64,000 bases of DNA from Rosa chinensis (taxonomy: Eukaryota > Streptophyta > Magnoliopsida > Rosales > Rosaceae): the NCBI RefSeq assembly GCF_002994745.2, contig NC_037093.1, positions 67,475,510 to 67,539,509 of the forward strand, given 5' to 3'. The translations under genes were made by a program, and so were the position numbers. Below the pieces are notes generated by a model. That model searched no databases, was not told the DNA's origin, and worked only from the letters and a program-made list of their open reading frames with translations. Below, piece after piece: positions 34,756 through 48,136 of this stretch; the first letter of the stretch is position 1; every line of letters starts with the position of its first letter.

Positions 34756-37700
34756 TTTTTTTTTATATCATATTCCTTTTCTTCTCCAGGTTTGATCCAT
34801 GACCACTAACCAGAAAAGACTTGGGCATTCATATCAGAAGCCTAAGTTGTGATGTAATAGTCCTTCCTCACCATGAGCCATAGTCCACTTTACATGGCAC
34901 CATTCGGCCCATTTTGTTTTTCTGATTTGGGTCTAATTTTGAAAGTCCAGTGGACCTCCAGTGTTATGAAAGGCAATAGACTCAACAGAACCATCAGTGT
35001 TATTGGGTTAGTAGTGCCCCATTTCAGAATATGCTTAGTGATATGGTAAAGATTAAAACTGGCGGAAATTTCTTGTTCGAACTTTACCCGCCAATTTTAT
35101 TTCATTTTGTCGGTGCTAACAACGCTCCATTGATTCAGTCTGTCACATAAATCTATGGCTTTTCATGGGGAATGCTTTGGTGGTTCAGGCTAAGCAGAAA
35201 TCTTAGCTAATAACATTGGTGGGTTGCGCTTGGCCTTTCATGTACATTGTCCTTCTATTATGTTTGAATTTGATGCCTAGGCAATGAGCCAATCATTCAA
35301 AAAGTATCGGATACCGAGGAAACTCTGAACCTGTTGATAATCTAATTGAAGAAGTTCAGGGAAAAAAGAACCCTAATAGCTAGGGCATATCTTAGTAGTC
35401 GAAGACAAGCGAAAAAAAGGGTCATACACTGTTACTTGTGGTGGATTGAATTATGACACATTGGGAATGAGGATGAAGAAGACGTCTAGACATACTAGGG
35501 TCTACTGATAGATCCATAATATGAATAATCTTTTTATGTACTGTGGCACTGTGCTGTGATTTTGATGGAATTGATAGGGGTCACTATTTTCTTTTGGGCA
35601 CGAATATAATCTGATCATCTAGAGCTTCTATACGTACCTGGAATATGTTCTCAGCTTGGTTTCTAACTGGTCATCATTATGCTAAATACACAAAGCTAAG
35701 ATTCTACATACAGCTTGAGAAATGAGATAGAGAAACGACCTATCTTTCTGTAGAGAATTAACTAAAATGATTGTTATGGTCCGTCGTCATGGGTTTCGAT
35801 GAGTTGCATCATATCTAAATTAGGATGATCATTACTTCTCTTCTGCGCATGCTTTGCTTCTAGTTTTTGGTTCGAAGAAAAATGAGCTAATGATTTTTAC
35901 TCATAATGCTGCTGCCATAATTTGTTTAATGTTCTTCCTGATGAATTGTACTTGGAACTGTGTCTAATATAATGATGCAGAAGCTGGTGTCTTCTTATAT
36001 GGAAGAAGAAGGAAGTGTACGTCTTCTGGTTTTTGCTTCTGTAAAAACTAGAAAAAGGAAGGGGGTGGCAACTTTTATGTAAAGAAGGGAAAAGCTTTTC
36101 TTTGAAAGTATAAATCTTTGAGGCCAAAAAGAGGAGAAGCATGGGTTGTGAACTAAGTAAAGCAGAGATTAGCAATATTTTTATGCAGATAATTTGGGGT
36201 TTAGAGAGTTGCATGTTAATTATATAATTGGGGGCTAGATCTTGTGAGATTCGTCTCCTCTTACTCTTAGGTATCAATCCCATCATTGCTAATCAGATTT
36301 GGACCACATTTTTGTGGATTGTTGGACCATCTGGAGTAGATTTAAGAACAAAGTCCCACCTGAACCTCAGTGCATGCCCTCACGGCCTCACGCGTGATTA
36401 AGTCTCTCTCTCTCTCTTTTGGTTCTGTAATAAACATATTAATCTACTTATTACTATCATTTTATTATGATGCTGCTTATTTGTAAGCAATTTCTGCTGC
36501 TCTTCACTACACTGATGTTTAACAGATGCAACATTACTCGAGTTTATGAGTTCCGGGCTTGCTCATGTAACTTGATGGATAATATACGTTTAAAATTAAA
36601 ACTCCAATAAAAATGACGTGATACAATGTATGTATTCCAATCGGATCCAAATGTTATAATCTCCATATGCTTTTGCAAATGAATGTGACAACTCAACTTG
36701 AATTATTGTGATTCATACTATTTGTGGGGTTTTTGGGATGGGATTTCAAACATTTTTCATGAGGAAGTTGGCTAAAATCTGCCATTTGCAGGAAAATTCA
36801 CAAAAGGGAAAGAAAAAAAAAAGAAAAAGGAAAAAGGAATTAAATGAGGGGCACTAGAATTCATACCCTAAAGTCATTGAGCTTGATGTAGAATTAAGTA
36901 GAAGGGTGTTCAACCTAAACTAAAATGAGGAGCAGTAGAATACGTTTATTCTAACACGTCGTACTCATTGTCTATGTTTTGGATGCATGCATTAATTTAT
37001 GTTATTTATAAAATATTTTAATTTTTATGATTAGTTTAAGTGATAAGAGAACGTAGAGAACTATGTTTTGATTATACTAAATTAAAGTTGAATTACCTCT
37101 AATATAATATAAAAAAATATTGAACATTTTTACTCGCGGAAACTCTCAAGTAAGTCAAATTAGAGTTCCATTAATCACTTTATATACCAATCAAATCTCC
37201 TTAAGAACAAAAAATTAATAATTATGAAGAACAAGATCCTGTTCTTCTCCACAACCCCACTCTGAAATGAACTGAGAGGTATACTTCAGTGTGAGTCCCC
37301 ACATTGATCAGTTAGGTACACCATCCCTCTCATCGTATCTACCTATTTTAATTTTGTTTCCAGTACTTCCATTGGGTCCCTTCCCAGAAAACCCTATTCA
37401 CACTCCATTATTTGTTATACACTTATACAATACTTAAAGACTCATTTCTAGATTTACGTGCGTCACACCGGATCACGACCCCTTAGCCCGATATTATCGG
37501 AATAATTTTTGGTTAAATTTTTCCCAAGCCAGCAAGATCACAACCAGAGTTGACCAGATAATTTGGTTTGACCGGGTTGGTTGGCTCCGAGCTGGAAAAC
37601 CGTACCAGGACAAGGAGGTAAATTGATGATTAGATTCCATTATTCCTTGTGTTCCTCTCCAAAGTAAAAAAAAAAGAAAGAGAGAGAGAGACTACAAGGA

Positions 37701-37800
37701 CTACCCCATTTCTATTCTATTACCTTAAATCAAACTGAGGCCACTGTTTCCTGCTCTGCAGGCACACCCTAATCCCCTGCATCTCCCCCCCACAGAGAGG
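34756..37800. other. Intergenic, no feature supported
   Basis: AT-rich DNA. A 129-codon frame on the minus strand (36286-35897) begins MMGLIPKSKRRR and is rich in His/Ser/Tyr, but has no domain, signal peptide at its start or splice context, so it is not called as a gene. Confidence 0.45.
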
Positions 37801-37823
37801 GCTACACCTGTCATGTGGGGGGG

Positions 37824-37871
37824 GGGCCCACGAGTGGGAGGTCAATGGTGGGAGATGGAGGCGGGGCCCAC
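37824..37871 (+). promoter_or_regulatory. Two TCP-type sites upstream of the bHLH gene
   Basis: GGGCCCAC occurs at 37824-37831 and 37864-37871, 40 bp apart, in a G-rich patch about 0.5 kb before the likely transcription start. GGNCCCAC is the known core bound by TCP transcription factors. Function is inferred. Confidence 0.5.
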
Positions 37872-38319
37872 CAGATGGGGCAGTGGTGTGGATGCAGGAT
37901 GATCAATGATGGAGGTTAGGAGCATAATGAGGTTTTTCTCTCAAAAGAAATGAAGGGAGGGGTTAGTTGGCACTGAGAAAAATGAGTGTGTAACAGCAAA
38001 GAGAGGTCTGTTAGAATAGTTGGCAAGTGTGTCAGTAAAAAAAAAGAAAGAAAGAAAGAAAGGTATGTCAAAGATGGAAGCAAGCAAGCAAGCTTGGTCT
38101 TGAAGAGAAGCACATCTCCTAATTTTTAATGAGAGAAAGAAAAGAAAATAAAAATGCTTCTGGGGGGAGATTGGGGATTATTATAACGAAAATTTCAAAA
38201 CTATTGTAAAAGAAAGAAAAGTTCAAACTTCAAAGTAAGTAAAGAGAGAGCAAAGGTGTGGAAGGGGAAAGAGGGATTATTAGGTTGTGTAATAATTTTT
38301 CCAACAAGAGCAGTTGGCA

Positions 38320-39469
38320 GTAGTTAGTCTCTCTCTCTCTGTCTCTCTGTCTTTTAAAATCATACCATGTCATCTGTTAACTTGGGCAGGTAAGCAAAGT
38401 CTCACTCTTTCTTCCCTATGTCTCTTTCTAGCCATATAGCTCCCTACATTGTATGTGATCTATAAATAAAAACTTGGAGAAAATTTAGATGCTTTGTGTC
38501 TTGTTTATGCAAAAATACCTAATTGGTGAAATTGGGCTTTTCCTCTGGCATTTATCCAAGCATTTGATTCCTTTCAAAGTTACAATCAAATGCCCAAGTA
38601 GGGGGGACTGTGCTAAAACCCTGTCCCATTTTCAGTTCTTGCACAATTCAAGTAGAATTTGATGCCTTTTATCTTTCTTGGACCCCCATCTAAAGGGTTT
38701 CTGTAACTTTCCTTTTTCTTGTTTCTGGGTGTTTATTGGGTTTTGATTCAAGACTTACACTTGGTTGGAAACCATCCCCATTTTCATTATAATACTCATT
38801 GCCCGAAGCTGGGAGTGATTCTCTCCAATTGTGGTCATAGTTGAAGAGATTCAAACCCCCTTTGGTCCTTTCCATCAATCAGATTGATGTTTGATTGAGT
38901 TGAGGATAATGGAGATTTAGCTCTCTCTCCCTCTTGTTTAAAGAGAAAAAGGGAATCTACTTTCTTTTTACTTAGTCTGGTGAGCTGTTACTTAGCAAAT
39001 GTCATTGTTTGTCCATGTCTACTTTATGCTCTGAAAGGTTCACTTTTCTTGTCTGTGGGTAGCATTTTCCTTTTTCTTTTCTTCACTGCATTTGAGTAAG
39101 CTTGATCCTAGGGTTTTTGAAAGGAAGAGAGTTCATTTTAGCTGGTGCCATATCAGATTTTATGCCTTGTGCACAGGATTTATCCTTTCACTTTGTGTCC
39201 ATGGGATGCTGCAACCAGAGGCATCTGTTACTTTAGCACCCTCTCAGGTCTATAAAGCTGCAAAGGTTGCTTGTTCCTTGTTGAGTCTGCAAGATATCAC
39301 CAGTCAATTTTGGTCAAAGCCACAACCTTTGCCTTTTCCTTCATATATTTCCTAAGTTCCATTTCTAGTTATAGACCGGGTCTGCTTCAGCTCTTGAGTG
39401 GGGGGTTCCTTTGAGTACTATTTAGCTGAACTCCAGAGTTTTGGAGATTAAAGCTTTTGGAATTCCAAA
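38320..39469 (+). other. Probable 5' UTR with leader intron of the bHLH gene
   Basis: A CT-rich leader (38330-38352) is followed by a strong donor CAG/GTAAGC (exon end 38389). The best acceptor before the ATG is TCTGCTTCAG ending at 39390. Multiple T-rich stretches lie between. This layout is inferred, and other acceptors in between are possible. Frames in this stretch are not coding candidates. Confidence 0.45.
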
Positions 39470-41543
39470 ATGGGTAGTCATGACAATGAGGATATGGGGT
39501 TCCAACATAGGAATGAGGGTACTCTGAATTGTCCCTCTTCAGGGATGAGCACCAATCCACAGCCTGAAAAGGTTTCAAGAATGGCAATGAGTTCAGGCTC
39601 TATTTTTAAGCCTTCAAATGCACCTGACCCTTTCTTTGGTTCTGGTTGGGATCCACTTGTTTCATTGAGTCAAAGTGATAACTTTGGAGGTTCCTCAGTT
39701 GCTTCTCAGAGTGAATTTACCAATCCTCCTTACCCTATAGCGATGGAAACTCAGGGAATGAGTAGCACATCCCACCTTGTTCAATATCCATCTGATTCGA
39801 GTTATGTTGAGATGGTTCCAAAGCTTCCATGTTTTGGAAGTGGGAGCTTCTCAGAAATGGTGGGTTCTTTTGGCCTGCCTGAGTGTGCTGGGATTTCTAA
39901 CCCTGGGTGTGTTGCAAACTATAACCCAAACAGGGATGGAGGCATTGATAGGACTTCAACAATGGGCACACAATCGCTTGATGATCGCCAAGTATCCGAA
40001 GAGGGTGCTTTAGGATCTTCACCTAATGGCAGGAGAAGGAAGCGAGTTCCTGAATCCAGTCCAAATAAGGTAAATTGAGCTATGCTGTACTAGTATCAGA
40101 CTATCAGTTAGGATATTGATGATTTTGTTTCTCCTTAGGACAGTGATCCATTGATGTTAATTGCTTTTTATTTTATTTTATCTGTGTATGTAGAATGCTG
40201 AAGGGGAGCTTAACAAGGATATGTCTGGGGAAAGCTCTGATTACCTGAAAGAACAAGATGAGAAAAAAACCAAACTGGAAGAAAACACAGCTGCAAATTT
40301 GCGTGGTAAGCAGGCGAGCAAACAGACTAAAGAGAATTCTCAAAGTGGAGATGCTGCAAAAGATAGTTACATTCATGTGAGAGCTAGAAGGGGCCAGGCT
40401 ACAAATAGTCATAGCCTTGCAGAAAGGGTATGTTCTCCTTAGCATGTCTTATAGTTGAAGGAATTTCTAGTTCATATTAATTTCTTGAGGGGATTAAACT
40501 TTCTGCTTGCAGGTAAGAAGAGAAAAGATCAGTGAGAGGATGAGATTGCTTCAAGAACTTGTTCCAGGGTGCAATAAGGTATATATATTTTTTGATGGTG
40601 AATGTTCTGAGTGGTCTTTTAAATTGATATAAGAAACTGATCGGTATTGTACCAATTAACATTTTAGATAACTGGGAAGGCTGTAATGCTTGATGAGATC
40701 ATCAACTATGTGCAATCTCTGCAACAGCAAGTTGAGGTATGCTGTTCTTCAGTCTCTGATGGAATTGGTTCTATGTTTTGTAATGAAATTTAAGCCTGCA
40801 AGTGTATATGGATTCACTGCAACTTATTCTAATTATACAGGATAACTATAACTTATTCTAATTATTCTAATGGTCTATGATTTAGTGATGGTTTGATTTT
40901 ATTTTATGTTTCAGTTTTTGTCAATGAAACTCGCAACAGTAAATCCAGAAGTGAACATTGATATAGAACGGATTCTATCGAAAGATGTAAGTCCAACCTA
41001 GTGCTTAATCAAAAGTTGTCAATTACGTCAGACACTTCATTACCATTAAACTTAACTTATCTTGGTTTATTCGCCAAACAAAAAACTCATCTCAGTTTTG
41101 CCTTCTGTATAGATTATGAATCCACGGAATGGCAGTGGAGCTATTTTCGGGTTTAGTCCTGGAATGAACTCTTCTCACCCATACCCTCATGGTATTTTCC
41201 AGGGAAACTTGCAAAATATGCCAATTACAGCTCCACAATTTCCTTCCTTGCCTCAGGTAATATAAAAATCTTCAAATATTAATGGCTGCCCTCATTCTCT
41301 TGCTTGTGGAAAACATTTAATTTAAGGTCATATAAATGTTGCAGACTGTATTGGACAATGAGCTCCAAGGTCTATTTCATATGGGTTTTGATTCGAGTTC
41401 GAATATTGATTGCTTGGGACAAAATGGTAAGCGGCACAAACTTCATGTTTGCAATTATTTGAAAGTTTTGTAAGGGATTCTTCTAATCTTGAGATCCTTT
41501 CCATTTTCATCCTGCAGCAAGCCGCATGAAACCCGAGCAATAA
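39470..41543 (+). CDS. bHLH74: bHLH transcription factor, bHLH74-like
   Basis: Eight exons (39470-40069, 40194-40427, 40513-40578, 40668-40736, 40915-40986, 41113-41256, 41345-41426, 41518-41543) give 430 residues. The basic region [18 protein letters not shown] (261-278) carries the His-Glu-Arg positions (H273, E277, R281) used for E-box/G-box contact. The helices [14 protein letters not shown] and [20 protein letters not shown] follow, with the loop at ITGK. N-terminal [41 protein letters not shown] and C-terminal RMKPEQ match Arabidopsis bHLH74 better than bHLH49, though the two are close. Family members are nuclear and promote cell elongation and flowering. A Copia element lies 0.45 kb past the stop. 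Confidence 0.9.
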
Positions 41544-41994
41544 TCTCCGGAACAGATATTGGGGGTGAACTCCTTCCCAACAAGGATTCAAATTTTCATT
41601 AACTGTATTTGACTCGGATAGAGAAAAGAAAAAGAGATTTCTTCAGTTGTATAGGGTCCTCAGTTCTTAATTGTTTGTTCTTCGAATTTTTAGCAGAAGA
41701 AGATGACTTGTTATATCCCGAACTGTGTATAATCAGGCAAGAAAGCAAGAGTTGGTTGGTCAAGAAGATGATTGTTTGTTGTTGTAGAATAGGACCATGC
41801 ATGAAAGCTTTTGGGGGAAACTTCGGAAGAATTGTTTTTTGTAGAGTGCACCATGATAAACAAATAGATGGAGTAACAGATTGATTTGATATTCATGTAA
41901 GAAATTTCTCCATTCTATTGCAATAGATTATGATTCGTGTTTCTCCAAGTGTTTTTAGTTGTTAATGTTTATTCTTTTTCTTTCCAAAAGTTAT

Positions 41995-42213
41995 TGTTGA
42001 AGGATACTGACATTTGTGTGCCATATTAAACTATGATTAGTTTTATGATTGTAATATGAGAAAAGGTTTTGGAATTCGTAGTCTTATTCGGAATAGTTTT
42101 CCTTCTATTATTAGAGTATGTACTTTGTAATCTCTATATATAGAGCTCCTATTATCAATAGTGAGATACACAATTCTCTCATCATTCTCTCTCAATTCTC
42201 ATATCCTAAAACA
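41995..42213 (+). repeat. Left LTR of the Copia element
   Basis: Starts TGTTGAAGGATACTGACATT and ends TCCTAAAACA. CTATATATAGAG near its middle is a plausible TATA region. A degraded Met-tRNA site (CATTATCAGGAGG) follows directly. Confidence 0.93.
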
Positions 42214-43228
42214 CATTATCAGGAGGACGAGTCTGAACCTTGAGATTAAAAATCCAAAACCAGAAAATTCTCCAACGTTATTAGCCTTGCCAAGCACCTA
42301 GCCCATGCTAGCCTGCCTGCCTGCCCTTGCAGCCATCTTGGCCAGACTTGCTGGCCATACCTCTCGGCCAAGCATCAGCAGCCCTCGGCTAAGACTAGCG
42401 GCGCACAAGTATGCATGCACCAACACGGCCCGGATTGCAACTCAATAGCAATCCTGCTGCATGTTTGCAAACCTACTTCGGAATCAGGATCGAAAGATGC
42501 CTTGCAATCCTATAGAAAGGATCGAAAAACATCAGCAATCTTAAAGACTGTTAAACACCTGCATCAACACACGCATGTATCAAGGTTTTTCAAGCTTCAA
42601 ATTACCAAGTTTTTTTATTAAAGTTCCCACTTTTGAATTTAATTTTAATTTTAATTTAAATTCTTTTTCTCGGGGACTTGCAATCTCTCTTTTTCTACAT
42701 CTCACCTTTCTGTAATGTGGGTTCGATTTTCTAAAAGTGGAATCGTGGGGATTCACGTTATATATAAATTAAGAGAGTTCGTAATCTTCGGATTAAAGAG
42801 CGTCCGTAAGCATCAATTTTTATGGACTAAAAGCATTCGTAGGTTACGAACTAAGAGCGTTAGTGAGCATCAAAATTTGACCATATAAACGTCATTGGTT
42901 TCAATCCAAATCCAAAATTTGGAAACTATCAACAAAGACAGTGGTTATAACTCTTTCCAAAGTAGGCTCATCCAAAATTAATTGTTATGTCTAGGAAAGG
43001 TTTGAACTGAGATAACGGTTTTAAAAGTGAGCACAGCTCCACTAAAATCTCGCCTTACCTTACCTGGTCACAACCAAATTGGAGTTACCGAAAGGATTGA
43101 GTAACTACTACTTGTCTAAGCTTAATTGTCATTCTTTGGATTAAATTTTAATTTAGAAACTTTGAGTTAATCATTGGCTTTCATTGAAATAAAGTATCGA
43201 TTTTGATTCGAACTTTATTCATTCAAGT
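42214..43228 (+). other. Copia leader and missing gag
   Basis: About 1 kb with stops in all frames. No gag zinc knuckle or capsid-like frame is readable, so gag is deleted or decayed. Confidence 0.55.
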
Positions 43229-46200
43229 ATGTTTTCTGGAGAGCTAGAATGCCTCGTGGATAGTGTTACTATGCACACCATACTTCGAAATAGGCAGTCA
43301 TTTCTTCAGATGACGCCTACCCTATCTTTAGTGACTACGATGGCAAGGTCATCTAAATTGATTCATGGTCGAGGACCAGCTCAATTCTTGTTGCCACATG
43401 GCACAATCATTAATGTCACTGAAGCTCTCTACGCTCCTAGGGCCGAAAGAACCCTTTTGAGCTTTAAAGATATAAAAGCCAATGATTTTCATGTGGAAAC
43501 ACATTGGGAGAATTGACAAGAGTTCCTTTGCATCAGCTCTAATGACTACGGACATAAAAGAGTCTTAGAGAAACTTAAGTGTCGATCTAGTGGGTTGTAT
43601 ACAACCACTATTCAAATTATTAAATCAACCATGTCATGAGAGATGACTTATAGGATTCTGACACATATAGGCTTTGGCATGACCGTATAGTAAAGACTTC
43701 ACACGGATATCCATTCTTCAGAACGAAGAAAAGTAAGAACCAAAAATTGGTTCGAGGAGATGCACCTACGCCTCACGGCGCCAAGACTGTGCAAGACCGG
43801 TCACTTAGGGCCGGCGCTGTCTACCCCCTACGACACCAACATGGCTTTGACCCTATGGACTCTTCTTTGACTCCTCTTTCTACTTCTAAAGTCAATTGTG
43901 ATTTCATGGCTCAACCAAAATCCTTCTTGGTTGCTTCAAAAGCCTATATTTCATTCTGCAAAGCCTGCTCTTTAGCAAAATTAGGATCAAGACCATCCTA
44001 TGCAAAGGACACTAAAGAAAACATATCATTCTTGCAAAGAATCCAAGACGATATTTGTGGACCTATTCAACCACGTTGCGGACTATTTAGATTTTTTATG
44101 GTGTTGGTTGATGCATCGATACGCTGGTCACATGTCATGCTTTTGTCCACAAGGAATGCTACATTTGCTAAACTCTTAGCACAAATTATTAAGTTAAGGG
44201 CTCACCACCCTGATCATCCTATTAAGTCTATCAGACTTGACAATGCTGGGGAGTTTTCATCAAAAACTTTTGATGATTATTGCATGTCCATTGGGATTGA
44301 AGTTAAACATCCAATTCATCATGTTCACACCCAAAATGGTCTCGCAGAAGCTGTAATTAAACGACTTCAAATGGCTGCTAGAGCATTGGTAATGTGCACC
44401 AATCTCCCTATTTCTGCTTGGGGCTATGCAATATTGCATGCAACTGTGTTTATTTGTCTGAGGCCCACTGCCACTCAATCATTTTCTGCGTCCAAGATGG
44501 TAACTGGGTATGAGCCTGATGTCTCACACTTGCGCATATTTGAGTGTGTAGTTTATGTGTCAATTGCGCCGCCACAACACACCAAAATGGGTCTTCAAAG
44601 ACGATTAGGCATTTATGTTGGATATGACTCTCCAACCATTATCCGCTACTTAAAACCTTTGACAGGTGATCTCTTTATCGCTAGATTTGCGAATTGTCAC
44701 TTTGATGAGACATTCTTCCCATCGTTAGTGGGAGATAAGAACTTAAATGTTCAACAGGAACGACAGGAATTGTCGTGGTCTGTCCCCACTTTGTCTCATC
44801 TTGATTCCCGAACCGTACAGTTCGAAATTAAAGTGCGTAGAATTCTCGATCTTCAGAACGTAGCATAATTGATGCCTGATGTGTTTTTTTATATTGCTAA
44901 AGTGACGAGATCACACATACCTACTGCAAACGTGTCTGCAAGGATTGATGTCCCTAAAATTAGAAGACATGACGCCATCTCAAGGGAAACTGAGCATGGC
45001 GCCAACGTCCCCCCCTATGGTGATGTTGTGGCTAGGCCCACGGTCCTGCCAGGAAGAGCGGGAGGCCCAAAGGTTCGATGGATTCTCACCCAAGAAAGAA
45101 AGCGAGTTTGGCACAAAATAATCCATTAGTCATCGATGTAAATAATCCATCTCATGAGAATATTCGGGATTATGGTTATGTCCAAAAGACATCATTAGGG
45201 GACTCTCCAATGTTAAAACCAATTCCAGATAATAAAGAGATCTCCATGAATTACACTAGTATACATGAGATGATGAATAGAAATTTTATTGGTATTGATG
45301 ATGCTTTTGCGTATCATGTTGCAAAAAGAATTATAAAGTATGATGATATCGAACCTCGCTTTGTCGAAGAATGTCAACGAAGAGCGGATTGGCCTAATTG
45401 GAAAGATGCGATCCAGGCTGAATTAGATTCACTAGCAAATATATCATGTTAGCTCAGTTGTTAGAGCGCCTACTACCTAGGATCCAGGTCCTGGGTTTGA
45501 GTCACCATGGGGGTAAGAGTGAAATCCTTTGATCCTTAAAAAAAAAAAAAAAAAATTCACTAGCAAAGAGATAGGTATTTGGGCCTATAGCACATATACC
45601 CTCAAATGTAAAGCCTGTTGACCATAAATGGGTCTTTGTTAGAAAGCGTAACGGGAAAAATGAGGTGGTTAGATATAAAGCACGACTTATGGTGCAACGT
45701 TTCTCACAACGCCCTGGAATCAACTACAATGACACATATTCTCCTGTAATGGAAGTTACAACGTTCCATTACCTTGTCATTTTGGTAGTTTCTGAAAAAC
45801 TTGATATGTAGCTTATGGATGTGGTTACAGCATATCTCTATGGGGATCTAGATTCAGAGATATATATGAAGGTTCTAGATGGACTTCAATTACCCGAATC
45901 AAGTGGCTATAAACCACGGAGCGCGTTTTCAATAAGATTAAAACGCTCACTATATGGATTAAAGCAATCCGAACGGATGTGGTATAACCGTCTAAGTGAC
46001 TACTTGATTGGGAATGGATATATTAAGAACGAAATATGCCCATGAATGTTCATTAAAAGAACAAGTTCCGGATTTGCAATTATAGCCGTTTATGTCGATG
46101 ACATGAACGTAATCGGAACTCTAGATGAGTTAAAGGAAACTGCTAAGTATTTGAAATCTGAATTTGAGATGAAAGATCTTGAGAAAACACGGTTTTGTCT

Positions 46201-47194
46201 CGGTTTATAACTCGAGCACCGTAGTGATGGGATTTTGATCCATCAGTCTGCATATACTCAAAAAATTCTAAGGCGCTTTAATGAAGATAAAGCAAAGCCT
46301 ATGAGTACTCCCATGATTGGCCATAGTCTTGAGCCTAGAAAAGATCCGTTTCATCCAAATGATGAGGACGAAGAGTTATTAGAGGCCAAAGTGCCATATC
46401 TAAGTGCAATAGGCGCATTATTGTACTTAGCTCAATGCACAAGACCGGACATCTCATTCGCAGTGAACTTTTTAGCTCGACACAGTTTTGCTCCAACACA
46501 CCGCCATTGAATTGGTGTAAAGACAATCTTTCGATACTTAAAAGGTACGATTGATATGGGCATATTTTATCCCTGCAAAGAGAAGAAGAATGACTGGAGA
46601 ATGGGATTGGACCCCATTAGGCATGATGCCACCGTCCATGACGCCATGGCCGGCCTCACCCACCTCTCTTACATCAAAATGATGGGGATGTTTTGATGGG
46701 TTTTGTTGATGCAGGGTATCTCTCTGACACTCACAAAAGTCGCTCCCAAACGGGTTATGTCTTTACCATGGGAAGCACCGCGATATCTTGGAGGTCTACA
46801 AAACAGACCTTTGTTACAACTTTCTCAATCATGCAGAGATTATTGCTCTACATGAGGCCATGCGTGAATGTATATTGCTAAGGTTTGTAATTAGACAAAT
46901 TCGAGGAACTTGTGTTTTGAAGTCTACCACGGATGAACCTACATGCATTTATGAGGATAATGCAGCTTGTATTGAGCAAATGAAGTTAGGTTTCATCAAG
47001 GGCGACAACACCAAGCATATATCGCTTAAATTCTTTTATAATCAGCAACAACAATCACTTCTAAAGATCGAAGTAAATCAAATCTGATCAGAGGATAATG
47101 TAGCCGACTTATTCACTAAGTCGTTACCTAAATCCACCTTCGAGAAACATGTGAAGAGCATCGGATTGAGAAAATTATCCGAACTCCCATGATT
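43229..47194 (+). pseudogene. Decayed Copia pol (integrase, reverse transcriptase, RNase H)
   Basis: Fragments in several frames. 43229-43516 is pre-integrase-like (HGRGPAQFLLPHGT). 43747-44868 is the longest, with the CKAC half of a zinc finger and integrase core residues in DDICGP, DNAGEF and NGLAEAV. 45078-45452 carries the start of the RT region and is cut by a SINE. 45815-46510 holds RT, with DVVTAYLYGD and the catalytic YVDD in AVYVDDMN. 46693-47087 holds RNase H, with DAGYLSDTHKSRSQTGYVF and YEDNAACI, and ends near KSIGLRKLSELP. Stops and frameshifts occur throughout (for example at 46042 and 46207), so no active enzyme is made. Confidence 0.9.
45440..45554 (+). mobile_element. tRNA-derived SINE nested in the Copia pol
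   Basis: A 115-bp insertion is bounded by ATTCACTAGCAAA (45427-45439 and 45555-45567) and ends in a run of about 17 A. Its head GTTAGCTCAGTTGTTAGAGC is a near-perfect tRNA D-arm/box A, and GGGTTTGAGTC is box B. It cuts the RT frame and is younger than the Copia element. Confidence 0.93.
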
Positions 47195-47394
47195 GTAGCA
47201 ATCAGGGGAAGATATAGACATCAGGGGGAGGTATGATGTCTACATGTTTGATCTCGAATAGTGAATGACGTGTACTACTCTTTTTCTCCTCCTCAAGCTT
47301 ATTTTTGTCCCACAGAGTTTTTCACTCTAGCAAAGTTTTTAACAAAGCAACGGATGAAGCGTCACCATCAAGTTTGAGCGGCACAAAGGGGGAG

Positions 47395-47613
47395 TGTTGA
47401 AAGATATTGACATTTGTGTACCTTATCAAACTATGATTAGTTCTATGATTGTAATAGGATAGAAGGTTCTAGAATTCCTAGTCCTATTCGGAATAGTTTT
47501 CCTTGTATCATTAGAATATGTACTTTGTAATCCCCATATATAGGGCTTCTATTATCAATAGTGGAATACACAATTCTCTCATCAATCTCTCTCAATTCTC
47601 ATATCCTAAAACA
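47395..47613 (+). repeat. Right LTR of the Copia element
   Basis: Same length as the left LTR, starting TGTTGAAAGATATTGACATT and ending TCCTAAAACA, followed by the GTTAT duplication. Confidence 0.93.
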
Positions 47614-47618
47614 GTTAT

Positions 47619-48068
47619 GAAATTGTTAAAATCTTCAGTATGTCACCGAAGTTGAAGTAATGCATTGGCAGATCTGCATTTGACATTATATAACAAATTA
47701 ATAAGTTTCTGTAAACAAAATCAGAATGCTTAAAAAAAAAATTGACTAGGATTTTGGCCTCTTCTTTTTGCTATCCAAACTCAACCGCCTTAGTAGATTA
47801 GAAGATAGATGCCCAGAGACTTGTATCATATAAGCCAAAGCAATCTTCTTTTAGTTGAAACCTACTGCATAAAAAAGCGCACAGAAATTATAGACAGGAG
47901 ACAAGTCTCTGCGTTCTCCTATGGTGGTTTCAACATCTAGTTACTGAAGCAGCAACCATCTGAGCTATCTTGTGGTAAGTATGTTGAAGAATATCATTTT
48001 ATGTGTATCTAAGATTGAGTTTGATCCTTAAGTTTCAATCTTATCTTCACCTCCACCAAATTAGACTT

Positions 48069-48136
<68 letters not shown>

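Larger units (their letters stand above)
41995..47613 (+). mobile_element. Ty1/Copia retrotransposon, full length but decayed
   Basis: LTRs of 219 bp (41995-42213 and 47395-47613) with TG...CA ends lie inside a perfect 5-bp duplication GTTAT (41990-41994 and 47614-47618). The purine tract ACAAAGGGGGAG precedes the right LTR. The LTRs differ at about 23 of 219 positions (about 10%), so the insertion is millions of years old if plant neutral rates apply. The internal order protease/pre-integrase, integrase, RT, RNase H on the + strand is that of Copia. A SINE is nested in it. The left boundary is 0.45 kb from the bHLH stop codon, so it may sit in or near that gene's 3' UTR. Confidence 0.95.

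Noticed and set aside
35897..36286. Minus-strand frame of 129 codons, considered as a small secreted peptide gene
   Set aside because: No N-terminal signal peptide, no known peptide motif, no splice or promoter support.
39092..39355. Frame upstream of the bHLH start
   Set aside because: No ATG at its start (TTG) and located in the probable leader intron.
45440..45510. tRNA gene
   Set aside because: The tRNA-like head is followed by a poly-A tail and flanked by a target duplication, so it is a SINE.
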